The translations under genes were made by a program, and so were the position numbers. From Actinospineispora acaciae DSM 45401 (GTDB taxonomy: Bacteria > Actinomycetota > Actinomycetes > Mycobacteriales > Pseudonocardiaceae), in the NCBI RefSeq assembly GCF_000620785.1, contig NZ_JIAI01000001.1, forward strand, positions 1,240,001 through 1,304,000: a stretch of DNA of 64,000 bases, read 5' to 3'. The notes under the pieces are model-generated. The model saw nothing but the letters and a program-made list of their open reading frames with translations, made no database searches and had not been told where the DNA came from. Position 1 is the stretch's first letter; every line of letters begins with the position of its first letter. This document shows positions 28,223 to 37,327 of the stretch, one piece after another.

Positions 28223-29281
28223 ATGACGCGTCGGGTGGACAGCGAGTTGTTGCTGGTCGGCAGCCTGCCGGCGGACTCGACGGAGGCGGCGTTCCGGGCC
28301 GGCGCGGACCTCTTCGGCGACCTGGTGTTCGCGCTGCCCGACGGCGAGACCGGGCCGCGCGCGGCGTGGGTGGGGTACGAGCGTGAGCACCTGGCGCGGC
28401 CGAACCCGGGCGTGGTCGTCGTCGAGGAGACCGCGTCGCCGACCGGCATCCCCCGCCACGCCTACGAGACGCCGGTGTTCGCGGTGCGCGAGGGCGTCCG
28501 CGAGCTGCACTGGGACACCTGGCCGCGCATCGACGACGCCATCGCCTCCTACGCGGTGTTCCGCGATCTGCGCGAGCGGGGCGTGATCCCCAGCCGGCTG
28601 CGCTTCCAGGTCGGGCTGCCGTTCCCGTCCAGCGCCCTGAACGCGTTCAAGGCGGACTTCGCGCGCGACTACCCGATCGCCGAGCGGGCGTTCGAGGACC
28701 TGGTCAGGCGCGAGCTGGCGCGACTGCTGGACGCGATCCCGGTCCGCGACCTGGCGATCCAGTGGGACATGGCCTACGAGACGCAGGACATCAGCGGCGT
28801 GCTGGCGTGGACGCCGGAAGGTGCGTGGGAGCGCTTCGCCCGCCCGGTCCGGACCCTGACCCGGCTGATCCCCGAGGAGGTGCTGGTCGGCTACCACCTT
28901 TGTTACGGAACATTCCCGGAGTGGCCGATGTTCGAGGCGCACGACATGAGCACGCTGGTGCGGATGGCCAACTACGCGGTCGCGGAGTCGGGCCGCCCGG
29001 TGGACTGGCTGCACCTGGCCGGCCCCCGATACCTGCGCAGCGAGGACAGGCGCTTCTTCCGTCCGCTCACCGACCTCGAGGTGGACGCCACCCGTGTGTT
29101 CCTGGGCATCGTGCTGCCGATCGACGGCGTCCCCGGCCTGCGCCGCCGCCGGGCCACCGCGTCGCGCTACCTGGACGACTTCGGGGTGGCGATGTACTGC
29201 GGCTTCGGCCGGCAGCCCGGCCTGGACGGCCAGCAGACCATGCGCGAGCACCGCGACACCGTCCGGGCCACGCTAGGCTAG
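28223..29281 (+). CDS. UROD/MetE-like fold protein, unknown substrate
   Basis: This 352-aa protein shows features of the cobalamin-independent methionine-synthase-like superfamily. These include LLLVGSLPADSTEAAFR, FALPDGETGPRAAWVGYE, IQWDMAYETQD and VGYHLCYGTFPEWP (a metal-ligand-like His/Cys pair), and the late GFGRQPG. Typical MetE has His-x-Cys and a final Cys; here H-x-C and Y-C-G are present. The family includes many uncharacterised methyl- or thiol-transfer enzymes. It sits alone between the divergent GMC gene and a convergent SDR. Confidence 0.7.
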   Translation: MTRRVDSELLLVGSLPADSTEAAFRAGADLFGDLVFALPDGETGPRAAWVGYEREHLARPNPGVVVVEETASPTGIPRHAYETPVFAVREGVRELHWDTWPRIDDAIASYAVFRDLRERGVIPSRLRFQVGLPFPSSALNAFKADFARDYPIAERAFEDLVRRELARLLDAIPVRDLAIQWDMAYETQDISGVLAWTPEGAWERFARPVRTLTRLIPEEVLVGYHLCYGTFPEWPMFEAHDMSTLVRMANYAVAESGRPVDWLHLAGPRYLRSEDRRFFRPLTDLEVDATRVFLGIVLPIDGVPGLRRRRATASRYLDDFGVAMYCGFGRQPGLDGQQTMREHRDTVRATLG

Positions 29282-29286
29282 GCCGC

Positions 29287-30054
29287 CTAGGCGGGGAACG
29301 ACGATCGGCTCAGGTAGCCGAAGTCGGACACCAGGCTGGTGCCGTTGACCGGCCCCGATCCGGGCGACGCGAGGTAGAGGACGTGGTTGGCGACCTGAGC
29401 CGGCGACTGGACGGGGAAGTCGGCGCCGGCGAAACCGTCCGGCCCGGTGCCCAGGTCCGCGCGGGACATCGGGGTGTCGACGATGGACGGGCACACGCAG
29501 TTGACCCGGATGCCCCGCTCGGCGAGGTCCACCGCGAGCGCGCGGGTCAACTGCAGCACCGCGCCCTTCGAGGCGTTGTAGGGCACCATGCCCGGGGCGG
29601 CGACGAAGCTGGAGTCCGAGGCCAGCAGCACCACCGAACCCACCTCGGAGCCGGACAGGTACCGACTGGCGTGCTTGACCAGCAAAAACGGCCCGCGCAC
29701 GTTGACCGCCATCACCGCGTCCCAGGCCTGCGCGGTGATGTCCTCGATCGCCAGGCCGAACGGACCGGACACCCCGGCGCACCCGACCGCCACGTCCAGC
29801 CCGCCGTAGCGCCCGGCCACCGACCGCACGGCGGAGGCGATCTCGTCCTCGACGGTCACGTCCGCCGCGACGAAGACCGCCCGCGCGCCGAGCTCGGAGA
29901 CCAGCTCCGCCTCGACCGCGCGGCCACCCTCGACGTCGACGTCCAGCAGGCCCAGCCTGGCGCCCTCCTGGGCGAACGCCCTGGCACAGGCTCGGCCGAT
30001 CCCCGACGCCGCCCCGGTGATGACCACCGCCCTGCCCCGCAGCCCCAGCTCCAT
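29287..30054 (-). CDS. Short-chain dehydrogenase/reductase
   Basis: This 255-aa classical SDR has the nucleotide site VVITGAASGIGRACA (about 10-24) and catalytic Tyr-Lys in YNASKGAV. The usual NNAG is replaced by GCAG, and the catalytic Ser lies in LLASDSSF. Asp near the end of beta-2 (LLDVDVEGG) predicts NAD(H). The product ends SYLSRSSFPA-like, as in 3-hydroxyacid or secondary-alcohol dehydrogenases. It is followed by an MFS carrier on the same strand 76 bp upstream, suggesting a shared role in organic-acid use. Confidence 0.9.
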   Translation of the reverse strand: MELGLRGRAVVITGAASGIGRACARAFAQEGARLGLLDVDVEGGRAVEAELVSELGARAVFVAADVTVEDEIASAVRSVAGRYGGLDVAVGCAGVSGPFGLAIEDITAQAWDAVMAVNVRGPFLLVKHASRYLSGSEVGSVVLLASDSSFVAAPGMVPYNASKGAVLQLTRALAVDLAERGIRVNCVCPSIVDTPMSRADLGTGPDGFAGADFPVQSPAQVANHVLYLASPGSGPVNGTSLVSDFGYLSRSSFPA

Positions 30055-30130
30055 CCGGCGAGCATCGCAGCCGCACCGCCGGATGCCTTGCCGACCAGCG
30101 AACATTCCTTGACGCACCGCGCGCGCGTCC

Positions 30131-31414
30131 TCATCGCGGGATCGGACGCCCGGCGGTCTCGGGCAGGAACGGCAGGACGGCGACGCCGACGACATAGAGG
30201 CATCCGATGATCGCCGCGGCCTGCGCGGGACCGCCCAGGGCGAGGACCAGGGTGCCGAACACGACGGGGCCGGCCGCCGCGACCAGTCGCGTGGAGTTGA
30301 ACACGAAGCTGATCGCCGTCGCCCGCAGCCCGGACGGGAACAGCTCGGGCAGGTAGATGGCGAACGCCGCGAACATGCCCAGGGTGAAGAACCCGTTCAC
30401 GGCCGCGACGGCCAGCGCGAGCCCGACGTCGTGCACACCCAGGTACAGCACCAGCGTGGAGATCACCGAGCCGACCAGGTACACGGCTATGTACCTGCGT
30501 CGACCGATCCTGTCTGCGACGAACCCGCCCACGATGTAGCCGACGATCGACCCGAGGTTGTAGTTGGCGCCGGACAGGCTGATCAGGTGGTTGACGTCGG
30601 AGCGCCCGCCGGCCGCCGCGAGCTGCCTGACGAACAGCGGCAGCGAGGTGGACACGGTGTAGTACGCGCCGATGGAGAACAGCGACAGCACCAGCGTGAG
30701 CAGCACCCTCGAACGCAGCGCGGGCTCGGCGAAGACCCGTCGAGGCGAGGGCCGGGCGGTCCGCGCGTCCGACCAGACGGCGGACTCGCTGACGTTGCGA
30801 CGGACGTACAGGGTGAACAACGCGGGCACCGCCCCGCACAGGAAGACCCACCGCCACGCCGACGGCCCCAGGCCGCCGAGGAGCAGCCAGGTGGCCGAGG
30901 CGAGCAGGGCGCCGAACCCGAACCCCGACTGCATGAACCCGGCGGCCTTGGCCCGCGCGCGGGTCGGCCAGGTCTCCGCGATGAGCGCGGTCCCCGTCCC
31001 CCACTCGCTGCCCAGCGACAGCCCGGTGAGGAACCGCAGCACCAGCAGGCTTTCGAGGTTGAACGACAGCGCCGTCAGGCCGGCGAACGCCGAGTACGCC
31101 GCGATGGAGGCGATCATGACTCGCTTGCGGCCGACGCGGTCGGCGACCATCCCGCCGACGACCCCGCCGACCGCCCATCCCACCAGCGTGATGCCGACGG
31201 CGATGCCGCCCCAGAGCGGCAGGTTCGCCAGCTCGTGCGCGGGCAGCAGCTGCCCGAGCATGGGGATGAGCACGACGACCAGCGCGTACGTCTCGTAGCC
31301 GTCGAACCCCCACCCGAGGAACGCCGCGCCGAGCGTGCGCCAGTTGGTGCGGGTGACCTCCCGGTACCAACGACCGGTCGCGGGCTGCACGGTGGCCTCT
31401 TCGTCGAGGGACAT
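30131..31414 (-). CDS. MFS transporter, aromatic acid/carboxylate symporter type
   Basis: This 427-aa protein has 12 predicted transmembrane segments. The loop 2-3 MFS motif is GGMVADRVGRKRVM and its repeat GGFVADRIGRRRYI lies in the second half. The N-terminal AFLGWGFDGYETYALVVVLIP and the GLSLGSEWGTG segment are typical of the AAHS/SHS subfamilies for aromatic or short carboxylic acids. It lies 25 bp downstream of a CoA-transferase gene on the same strand, so import followed by CoA activation is plausible. Confidence 0.9.
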   Translation of the reverse strand: MSLDEEATVQPATGRWYREVTRTNWRTLGAAFLGWGFDGYETYALVVVLIPMLGQLLPAHELANLPLWGGIAVGITLVGWAVGGVVGGMVADRVGRKRVMIASIAAYSAFAGLTALSFNLESLLVLRFLTGLSLGSEWGTGTALIAETWPTRARAKAAGFMQSGFGFGALLASATWLLLGGLGPSAWRWVFLCGAVPALFTLYVRRNVSESAVWSDARTARPSPRRVFAEPALRSRVLLTLVLSLFSIGAYYTVSTSLPLFVRQLAAAGGRSDVNHLISLSGANYNLGSIVGYIVGGFVADRIGRRRYIAVYLVGSVISTLVLYLGVHDVGLALAVAAVNGFFTLGMFAAFAIYLPELFPSGLRATAISFVFNSTRLVAAAGPVVFGTLVLALGGPAQAAAIIGCLYVVGVAVLPFLPETAGRPIPR

Positions 31415-31439
31415 GGGCGGGCTCTTTTCCGGTCGGTGG

Positions 31440-32597
31440 TCAGGGCCGGGCGATCTCGGCGAGTACCTCGGCGGTGTGCTCGCCGAGGTCCGGGACGGCG
31501 GTGGCGTGCTCGTCGACGCCGTCGAGGTTGAAGGGAGCGCGCAGCACGCGGACGGGGCCGGTCGAGGTGGCCGCCCGCGTCCACCGCGAGCGGGCCCGGT
31601 GCTGCGGGTGCGCGACCAGGTCGGCCAGGGTGTTGACGTCACCGGTGGGGATGCCGGCGGCGAGCAGCAGCTCGGTCGCGCGCCGCGCCCCGAGCTCGGC
31701 GAGCCGCTCCTCGATCAAGGGTTCGAGCTCGTCGCGGTGGGCGACGCGGGCCTCGTTGGTGGCGAACCGAGGGTCCGAGGCCAGGTCCGGCCGGTCCAGC
31801 ACCCGAGTAGACAGATCGTTCCACTGCTGGTCGGTCTGGACCGCGAAGTTGACCTGGCCGCCGTCGCCGGCCGGGTAGACGCCGTAGGGAACCATCATGT
31901 TGTGCCTGGCCCCGGCCCTCGGGAGTTGGTGGCCGGCGTACATCTGGTGGTAGGCGGGGGCCATCATCCACTCGCTGAGGCAGTCCAGCATCGAGACGTC
32001 GACGAACGTCCCCTCCCCGGTGTGGTCGCGGCGCAGCAGGGCGGCCAGGATGGACGACAGGGCGTAGACGGCGGCGCACATGTCGGCGACGGAGATGCCC
32101 ACCTTCGCCGGCCGGTCCGGCTCCCCGGTGACCGAGAGCAGCCCGGCCTCACCTTGGATGAGCAGGTCGAACGCCTTGCGCGCGCGGTAGGGGCCGCCGT
32201 CGCCGTAGCCGGAGATCGCGCAGGTCACCAGGCGCGGGTACCGGGTCCGCACGGCGTCGCGGCCGAACCCGAGCCGCTCGACGGCCCCGGGGCCGAGGTT
32301 GTGGACGAACACGTCGGCGGTGCCGAGCAGCGCGTCGAGCGCCCGGCGGCCCCGGTCGCCCTTGAGGTCGAGCGCGACGCTGCGCTTGCCCCGGTTGGCC
32401 CACACGAAGTACGCCGAGCGGCCCTCGACCACCGAGTCGTAGTGCCGGGCGAGGTCGCCGCCGTCCGGCTTCTCGATCTTGATCACGTCCGCGCCGAGGT
32501 CGGCGAGGTGGCGCGAGCACAGCGGCGCGGCCACCGCGTGTTCGAGCGCGATGACGCGCACACCGTGCAGCGGCGGCGCACCGGGGTCGGGGACCAT
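31440..32597 (-). CDS. CaiB/BaiF (family III) CoA-transferase
   Basis: This 385-aa protein has the family III landmarks LHGVRVIALEHAVAAPLCSRHLADLGADVIKIEKP at the N-terminus, NRGKRSVALDLK, and the catalytic Asp in KAFDLLIQGEAGLLSVTG (about 140). GHTGEG-type residues (HTGEGTFVDVSMLD) follow. It transfers CoA between carboxylates such as succinate or formyl and the substrate acid. ATG at 32597 gives the conventional N-terminus; an upstream in-frame start would add an unusual 27-residue tail. It is divergent from the PucR regulator, which may control it. Confidence 0.92.
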   Translation of the reverse strand: MVPDPGAPPLHGVRVIALEHAVAAPLCSRHLADLGADVIKIEKPDGGDLARHYDSVVEGRSAYFVWANRGKRSVALDLKGDRGRRALDALLGTADVFVHNLGPGAVERLGFGRDAVRTRYPRLVTCAISGYGDGGPYRARKAFDLLIQGEAGLLSVTGEPDRPAKVGISVADMCAAVYALSSILAALLRRDHTGEGTFVDVSMLDCLSEWMMAPAYHQMYAGHQLPRAGARHNMMVPYGVYPAGDGGQVNFAVQTDQQWNDLSTRVLDRPDLASDPRFATNEARVAHRDELEPLIEERLAELGARRATELLLAAGIPTGDVNTLADLVAHPQHRARSRWTRAATSTGPVRVLRAPFNLDGVDEHATAVPDLGEHTAEVLAEIARP

Positions 32598-32779
32598 CGT
32601 GGCGGCGCCCTTCGTCGGGGATCGGGTGTGGGGCAACGCTAGGAACGCGGCCTCCCGGGAGTCCTCGGGCGATCCCACGACGTATCGGGCGCGCGGTTGG
32701 GGTTCTCGACGACGCCGGGTGCGCGCCGGGTGGGTTAGCCTGGCCGGCCAGGACGGTGTGCCGGACGAAGGATGGGCGG

Positions 32780-34360
32780 GTGAACCTCAGCGAGCTGCTG
32801 GCCGCGGTCGGGCCCGCGCCGCTGCGGACGCACCTACTCCTCGACGGCGGCCGCGCCACGGTCGGCGACGTCGTGATCACCGACGCGGCCTGCCCGATGG
32901 CTCCCGGCCAGCTGGTACTGGCGGTCGGGGTCGACGCGTGCACCTCGGCCGCGCGTGACGTGCTCGACCAGGCGGGCCGGGCCGGGGTGGCGGCCGTGGT
33001 GTTCCGGTCACCGGGCGGCCGCCAGGTGACCGGGCTGGGCGGCACCTCGGTGCTGTTCGCCGAGGATCACATCGGCTGGGCGCAGCTGTTGGTGCTGCTG
33101 CGGACGTTGACCTCGGCGGCCCAGGACCAGCTCGCCGAGACCCCCGAGCGCACGCCGCCGAGCAGCATGCACGGGCTGGCCGACGCGATAGCGGTGATGG
33201 TCGGGGGCACGGTGGTGCTCTACGACCGGGCGCACCGGGTCATCGCGTACTCGGTGCGCGGCCACGAGATCGACGACGTGCGCCGGGACGCCATCCTGGG
33301 GAAACGGACGCCGGAGCAGTGGATCAAGCGGTTCACCGTCGACCGCTCCGCGTACCAGACCTACCAGAACCCGGACGACGTGATCCGCGTCGACAAGTAC
33401 CCGAACCTGCGCACCCGGCTGCGCATCGCCATCCACGCCGGCGGGGAGATCCTCGGCGAGATCTCGGTGGCGGAGGGACGGCATCCGCTGGGCGGCGAGG
33501 CCGAGGAGGCGCTCAAGCGGGCCGCCGCGCTGGCCGTGCCGTTCATGCTGCGCCACCGGACCGCCGAGGACACCGACCGGAGCACCCGGTGGCGGATGCT
33601 GCGGGGGCTGCTGGCGGGCGATCCGGGCGTGGCGAGCCAGGCCACCCAGGCGGGGCTGGCGCCGGAGAAGGGCCTGGCGGTCGTCGGGTTCGCCGTGCAC
33701 GCCGACGAACGCGCCGACGCCACCGTGCGCGAGGTGTTCGCCGAGCGCCTGGTGCACCTGCTGTCGCTGCAGATGGGCAGCCTCGACCCGGCGGCCGGCG
33801 TGGTGCACACCGACGGCGCCTACTACGCGGTCGTCCCGACCCGCACCGAGGCGATCCACGAACGGCTTGCCGGGCGGCTGGCCCCGGCGTTGGCGCAGCT
33901 CGTGCGGCTGGACATCGACGCCCGCGCGGCGGTGGGGCGGCGGGTGACGGACCTGGCGCGGCTGCCCGACTCGCGCCGCGACGTCGACGACCAGCTGGTG
34001 GTGCTGGAACGGCGGGGCGCCCCGGGGCAGGTCGGGACCCGGGGCTCGCTGTGGGCGGAGCTGGTCGTGCTGCCCGCCGAACGCGCGGTCGAGGCCCTCG
34101 ATGCCGAGCTGGGCGGGCGCCTGCACCGGCTGCTGGTGCACGACGAGCGCAACGGCACCGAGTTCGTGAAGACGCTGCGCGTGTACCTGGAGCAGTTCGG
34201 CTCCATCTCCGCCTCGGCCGACGAGCTGGTCTTGCATCCGAACACGTTGCGGCACCGGCTGGCGCGGCTCACCGAGCTCTCCGGGATCGACCTCGGGCAA
34301 CCGGCTCAGCGGCTGGCGTTGTCCCTGCAGCTGCGCGCGCTGGCGCACGGCCGAGGGTGA
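32780..34360 (+). CDS. PucR-family transcriptional regulator
   Basis: This 526-aa regulator has a PucR-like N-terminal ligand region (about 1-110) and a GAF-like middle (about 130-265). A degenerate GGDEF-like region follows. The C-terminal PucR HTH is clear: LRVYLEQFGSISASADELVLHPNTLRHRLARL. PucR proteins are common activators or repressors of purine, amine and organic-acid catabolism. GTG at 32780 has GAAGGATGG upstream. It is divergent from the CoA-transferase/MFS pair, its likely target. Its last 92 bp overlap the convergent thioesterase-like gene. Confidence 0.9.
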   Translation: MNLSELLAAVGPAPLRTHLLLDGGRATVGDVVITDAACPMAPGQLVLAVGVDACTSAARDVLDQAGRAGVAAVVFRSPGGRQVTGLGGTSVLFAEDHIGWAQLLVLLRTLTSAAQDQLAETPERTPPSSMHGLADAIAVMVGGTVVLYDRAHRVIAYSVRGHEIDDVRRDAILGKRTPEQWIKRFTVDRSAYQTYQNPDDVIRVDKYPNLRTRLRIAIHAGGEILGEISVAEGRHPLGGEAEEALKRAAALAVPFMLRHRTAEDTDRSTRWRMLRGLLAGDPGVASQATQAGLAPEKGLAVVGFAVHADERADATVREVFAERLVHLLSLQMGSLDPAAGVVHTDGAYYAVVPTRTEAIHERLAGRLAPALAQLVRLDIDARAAVGRRVTDLARLPDSRRDVDDQLVVLERRGAPGQVGTRGSLWAELVVLPAERAVEALDAELGGRLHRLLVHDERNGTEFVKTLRVYLEQFGSISASADELVLHPNTLRHRLARLTELSGIDLGQPAQRLALSLQLRALAHGRG

Positions 34361-35216
34361 AGGTGGCCATCGCGACCGGCCGCCCCGCCTGCCGCGCCTC
34401 GACGTGCACGAACGCCAGTCGCCGGGTGGCCGTGGTGGCGGCCGAGACCTCCACCGGTTCCCGGGCGCTCGCCGGAGCCATGAACACCGCGTGACCGCGG
34501 ACCAGCCGCCCCGGCCGCGCGCACGCCCACATGAGTCCGAACAGCACGCCGCCCTGGACGTAGCCGGCCCGGTTGACCATCGCCTCGGTCGGGGTGCACA
34601 GCAGGGTGCCGGCCGAGCCCGAACAGGCCCGCGCGAGGATCTCCTCGCTCCACGACCGCCCTGCCGGGTTCGTGAGCAGGGCGGTGGCGGCCGCGTCCAG
34701 CTCGGCGAGCAACGGCATGTCGAGCTGATCCAACCGGCGCGGCGGGTACGAACCGGACGGGCGCTCCCAGGGCAGCACGCCGGCCGCCGTGGCGTTCGCC
34801 GCCAGCCCGAACGTCGCATCGGCGCGCCCGACCACCCGCTCGCCGGAGAGGAACTGGCCGTGCGCATCGGCGAGGTTGTCGACCGGGTCGTGGCCCCACG
34901 CCCTGAACCGGACGTCGTCGGGCACCCCGGCCAGGTCGAGCCCGACGGTCAGCGACACGGTGGGCATGGTGAACCCGCCGCCCAGGCGCGACCGCAGCGC
35001 TCCCCCGAGCGCGAGATCGGCGAGCATGGCCGCGTCCAGCACACCGAGCGGGCGCGCCACCTCCGGCCGGCCCGGATCGAACCGGAGCTCGAGGTCGCCC
35101 CCGCCCGGCCGTAGCCGCTCGGTGCCGAGCAGGGCGGCGAGCGGCGGCGCCCCGGTCGCGCGGAACGTGCCCACCGCCGACCGGGCGGCGCGCCGCGCGC
35201 TGTCGTCATCTGACAC
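34269..35216 (-). CDS. Thioesterase-like (double hotdog) protein
   Basis: This 315-aa protein has two hotdog-like halves. The N-terminal half has GVLDAAMLADLALGGALRSRL and TMPTVSLTVGLDLAG. The C-terminal half has MVNRAGYVQGGVLFGLMWACA, which resembles the PaaI-type helix with a Gly-Gly turn, and then VEVSAATTATRRLAFVHVEARQAGRPVAMA. It is probably an acyl-CoA thioesterase or a structurally related protein; the catalytic residue is not obvious. The 25-residue Ala/Arg-rich tail is encoded in the overlap with the PucR gene and may be a read-on extension. Confidence 0.75.
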   Translation of the reverse strand: MSDDDSARRAARSAVGTFRATGAPPLAALLGTERLRPGGGDLELRFDPGRPEVARPLGVLDAAMLADLALGGALRSRLGGGFTMPTVSLTVGLDLAGVPDDVRFRAWGHDPVDNLADAHGQFLSGERVVGRADATFGLAANATAAGVLPWERPSGSYPPRRLDQLDMPLLAELDAAATALLTNPAGRSWSEEILARACSGSAGTLLCTPTEAMVNRAGYVQGGVLFGLMWACARPGRLVRGHAVFMAPASAREPVEVSAATTATRRLAFVHVEARQAGRPVAMATFTLGRAPARAAAGTTPAAEPVARGRSRRAR

Positions 35217-35361
35217 GCCCCGCAGCCTCCCCCGCCCAGTCGCCGCGCGGCGATGTGCGGTCCCCCAATGCCGGGGCGGCGGGTTCTGGCGATCGTCCGA
35301 TGAACCGGCCCGGACGCCGAACCTAGCGTGGCCGCCGAGATCAACCTAAGGAGCGCGCGCA

Positions 35362-36096
35362 GTGGACACCATCGCCGGGACGAAAGCCCTGATGTTCGAC
35401 TTCTACGGAACGGTCGTCGACATGCAGGGCGGCCTGACCGAGGCCATCACACCGTACCTGCGGGCCAAGAACTACACCGACAACCCACCGTCGCGGGTGG
35501 TGACCTGGTGGCGCCGCAACCACTTCGAGAACTCGATGATCGACGCGCTGCTGCACCGCGACCACACCCCGTACCGGGAGATCGGCCGCCAGACCGTGCA
35601 CTACACGCTCGAGCGCGCCGGCATCGAGCACACCGACGACGAGGTCAGGGACCTGGTCGCCGAGATCCAGCGGCTCAGGCCGTTCCCGGACGTGGTGGAG
35701 GCCCTGACCGCGATCAAGAGGCACGGCATGCGCCTGGTGATTCTCTCCAACGGCGACCCGGACATGCTGGCCACCGGCGTGCCCTACTCGGGCACCGACC
35801 ACCTGTGGGACCGCGTCATCTCGGTCGCCGAGGCGCGGTCCTTCAAGCCACACCGCGACACCTACACCACCGCCGCGAAACTGGTAGATCTTGTTCCGGA
35901 TCAGGTGCTGTTCGTGGCGAACCATGCCTTCGACTGCGTCGGGGCGAAGGCGGCGGGGATGCGCACCGCGTTCGTGAACCGCCGACGGCGCCCGTTCGGC
36001 AACGACAAGTACGCCCCCGACCTGCAGGTCGAGGACTTCGCCGAGCTGGCCTCCGTGGTGGTAGATTATGCGGAGGAAAACGTCCGGATTGAGTAG
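35362..36096 (+). CDS. HAD-superfamily hydrolase, haloacid dehalogenase type II-like
   Basis: This 244-aa protein has all four HAD motifs: MFDFYGTVVD (nucleophile Asp about residue 13), VILSNGDPDML (motif II), SFKPHRDTY (motif III Lys) and VANHAFDCVGAKAAG (motif IV Asp). The helical cap between motifs I and II has the size seen in L-2-haloacid dehalogenases. The catalytic Arg and Asn pattern is not strict, so phosphatase activity on a small metabolite is equally possible. GTG at 35362 is the best start. It is followed directly by a decayed amidohydrolase. Confidence 0.88.
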   Translation: MDTIAGTKALMFDFYGTVVDMQGGLTEAITPYLRAKNYTDNPPSRVVTWWRRNHFENSMIDALLHRDHTPYREIGRQTVHYTLERAGIEHTDDEVRDLVAEIQRLRPFPDVVEALTAIKRHGMRLVILSNGDPDMLATGVPYSGTDHLWDRVISVAEARSFKPHRDTYTTAAKLVDLVPDQVLFVANHAFDCVGAKAAGMRTAFVNRRRRPFGNDKYAPDLQVEDFAELASVVVDYAEENVRIE

Positions 36097-36124
36097 GGCG
36101 GCCCGGTGCGCACGGTCGGCCTCG

Positions 36125-36473
36125 AGGTTCCCCGGGCCGCGGGTCATCGTGGGGCACTGGGGCGAGGTGGTCCTGTTCTACCTGGAGCGGCTCCAGAAGC
36201 TGGACGCGTTCGTGACGTTGCGGCGGCCGCTGGCCGACTGCTTCCGGCACAACGTGGGGCTCACCCCGGCGGAATGCTCAGCGAACGCTACCTGCGCTGG
36301 GCGCGCGAACTGGTCGGCGTCGACCGGTTGCTGTTCGCGACGGACTACCCGTTCGAGTTCGCGCCCGCGGGTGGCGCCCGGCGGTTCCTTCAGAACGCGG
36401 ACCTGAGCGACACCGACCGCGCGCGCATCGCCTCGGCGAGGACATCTCCGCCGAGGAGCTGCTCGACACCTGA
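36125..36473 (+). pseudogene. Amidohydrolase (family 2) 3' remnant with two frameshifts
   Basis: Three successive frames together read like the C-terminal third of an amidohydrolase-2/decarboxylase-type protein. Frame one reads RFPGPRVIVGHWGEVVLFYLERL (from 36125). After about 36272, a second frame reads RYLRWARELVGVDRLLFATDYPFEF. After about 36430, a third reads GEDISAEELLDT and stops at 36471-36473. The GHWGE and ATDYP metal/active-site blocks are in the normal family order. The 5' two-thirds are missing and the HAD gene abuts the break. It is probably a deletion remnant of a former metabolic gene next to the GntR regulon. Confidence 0.75.
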
Positions 36474-36504
36474 CCGGCGCGAGCCGGGGCAGGCCCCGCG
36501 AGAT

Positions 36505-36522
36505 AGCAAACAGTTGACAGCT
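36505..36522. promoter_or_regulatory. Operator copy before GntR gene (AGCAAACAGTTGACAGCT)
   Basis: This site shares the AAAC-A-GTT core and flanks with the palindromes at 37287, 47911 and 53959. It lies 50-67 bp before the GntR start (36572), as expected for autoregulation. A -35-like TTGACA (36514-36519) is inside it. Confidence 0.6.
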
Positions 36523-36571
36523 ACCCTGAGGCTCGGTTCGGACACCGGCTGGAGTTGATTCGGGTGAGGCT

Positions 36572-37243
36572 GTGACCAGCGTGGGGCCCGCTGACCACGA
36601 GTCCCGTTCGGCCAGGGCGGCGGATGCGGTGCGCACGGCCATCCTGGACGGCCGCCTCGCGCCCGGCTCGCGCATCAACGAGGTGCGGGTCGCCGCCGAG
36701 CTGGGCTTCAGCCGGGGCCCGCTGCGCGAGGCGCTGCGCGCGCTCGAGGAGGAGGGGCTGGTCGTCCGGCGGCCCTACCGCAGCCCGGTGGTGGCGGAGG
36801 TCGGCTCCCGGGCCATCGCGGAGATCGCCTCCCTGCGCGTCCGGCTGGAGCCCTTCGCGATCGAGCTGGCCCTGCCCTGGCTGCGCTCCCCCGCCGGCCG
36901 CACCGCGCTGTCGGAGAGCCTGGCCGACCTCACCGCCGCCGCGCGGACCGCCGACGTGGCCGCCTGCATCGACTGCCACCTGCGCATCCACCGCATGTTC
37001 TACGAGCGCGCCGGGCACAAGCTGCTGCTGGACAGCTGGCGCTCCTGGGAGTCGCAGCTGCGCGTCTACTTCGCGCTCGACGCGTCCACCTTCACCAGCC
37101 TGGACGACCTGGTGAAGGCCCACGAGCGGCTCACCGCCCTGCTGCTCGACGGTGACCTCCAGGAGATCTCCCGCGAGGTGGCCGACCACGTCGAGAGGGC
37201 CGCCGTGCACGCCAGCAAGATCGCCCGCGACCTGGACGACTAG
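36572..37243 (+). CDS. GntR-family regulator, FadR/FCD subfamily
   Basis: This 223-aa protein has an N-terminal winged HTH (ILDGRLAPGSRINEVRVAAELGFSRGPLREALRALEEEGLV) and an FCD all-helical ligand domain. That domain has the usual metal-binding Asp/His positions (CHLRIHRMFYERAGH, and a late DHVERA). FCD regulators usually respond to carboxylates or amino-acid catabolites. GTG at 36572 is the only fitting start. Near-identical palindromes before its own gene and before the SDR, ABC transporter and DapA-like genes make it the probable regulator of a dispersed local regulon. Confidence 0.92.
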   Translation: MTSVGPADHESRSARAADAVRTAILDGRLAPGSRINEVRVAAELGFSRGPLREALRALEEEGLVVRRPYRSPVVAEVGSRAIAEIASLRVRLEPFAIELALPWLRSPAGRTALSESLADLTAAARTADVAACIDCHLRIHRMFYERAGHKLLLDSWRSWESQLRVYFALDASTFTSLDDLVKAHERLTALLLDGDLQEISREVADHVERAAVHASKIARDLDD

Positions 37244-37252
37244 CCCCCTCTG

Positions 37253-37306
37253 TTGACAGGCCCTCCCCGGCTGGGCACTATCAAGAAGTGTAAACAGTTT
37301 GCACTT
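37253..37306 (+). promoter_or_regulatory. Promoter with overlapping palindromic operator
   Basis: A -35 TTGACA (37253-37258) and a -10-like CACTAT (37276-37281) are 17 bp apart. The expected start point falls in the palindrome AGTGTAAACAGTTTGCACTT (37287-37306). Repressor binding there would block initiation of the SDR/proline-racemase operon that starts at 37328. Confidence 0.7.
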
Positions 37307-37327
37307 TAGCGAGGCGAAGGGCGTGGG

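Noticed and set aside
36068..36406. 112-codon ORF after the HAD gene as a real protein
   Set aside because: Family similarity ends abruptly and resumes in another frame; better explained as the amidohydrolase remnant.
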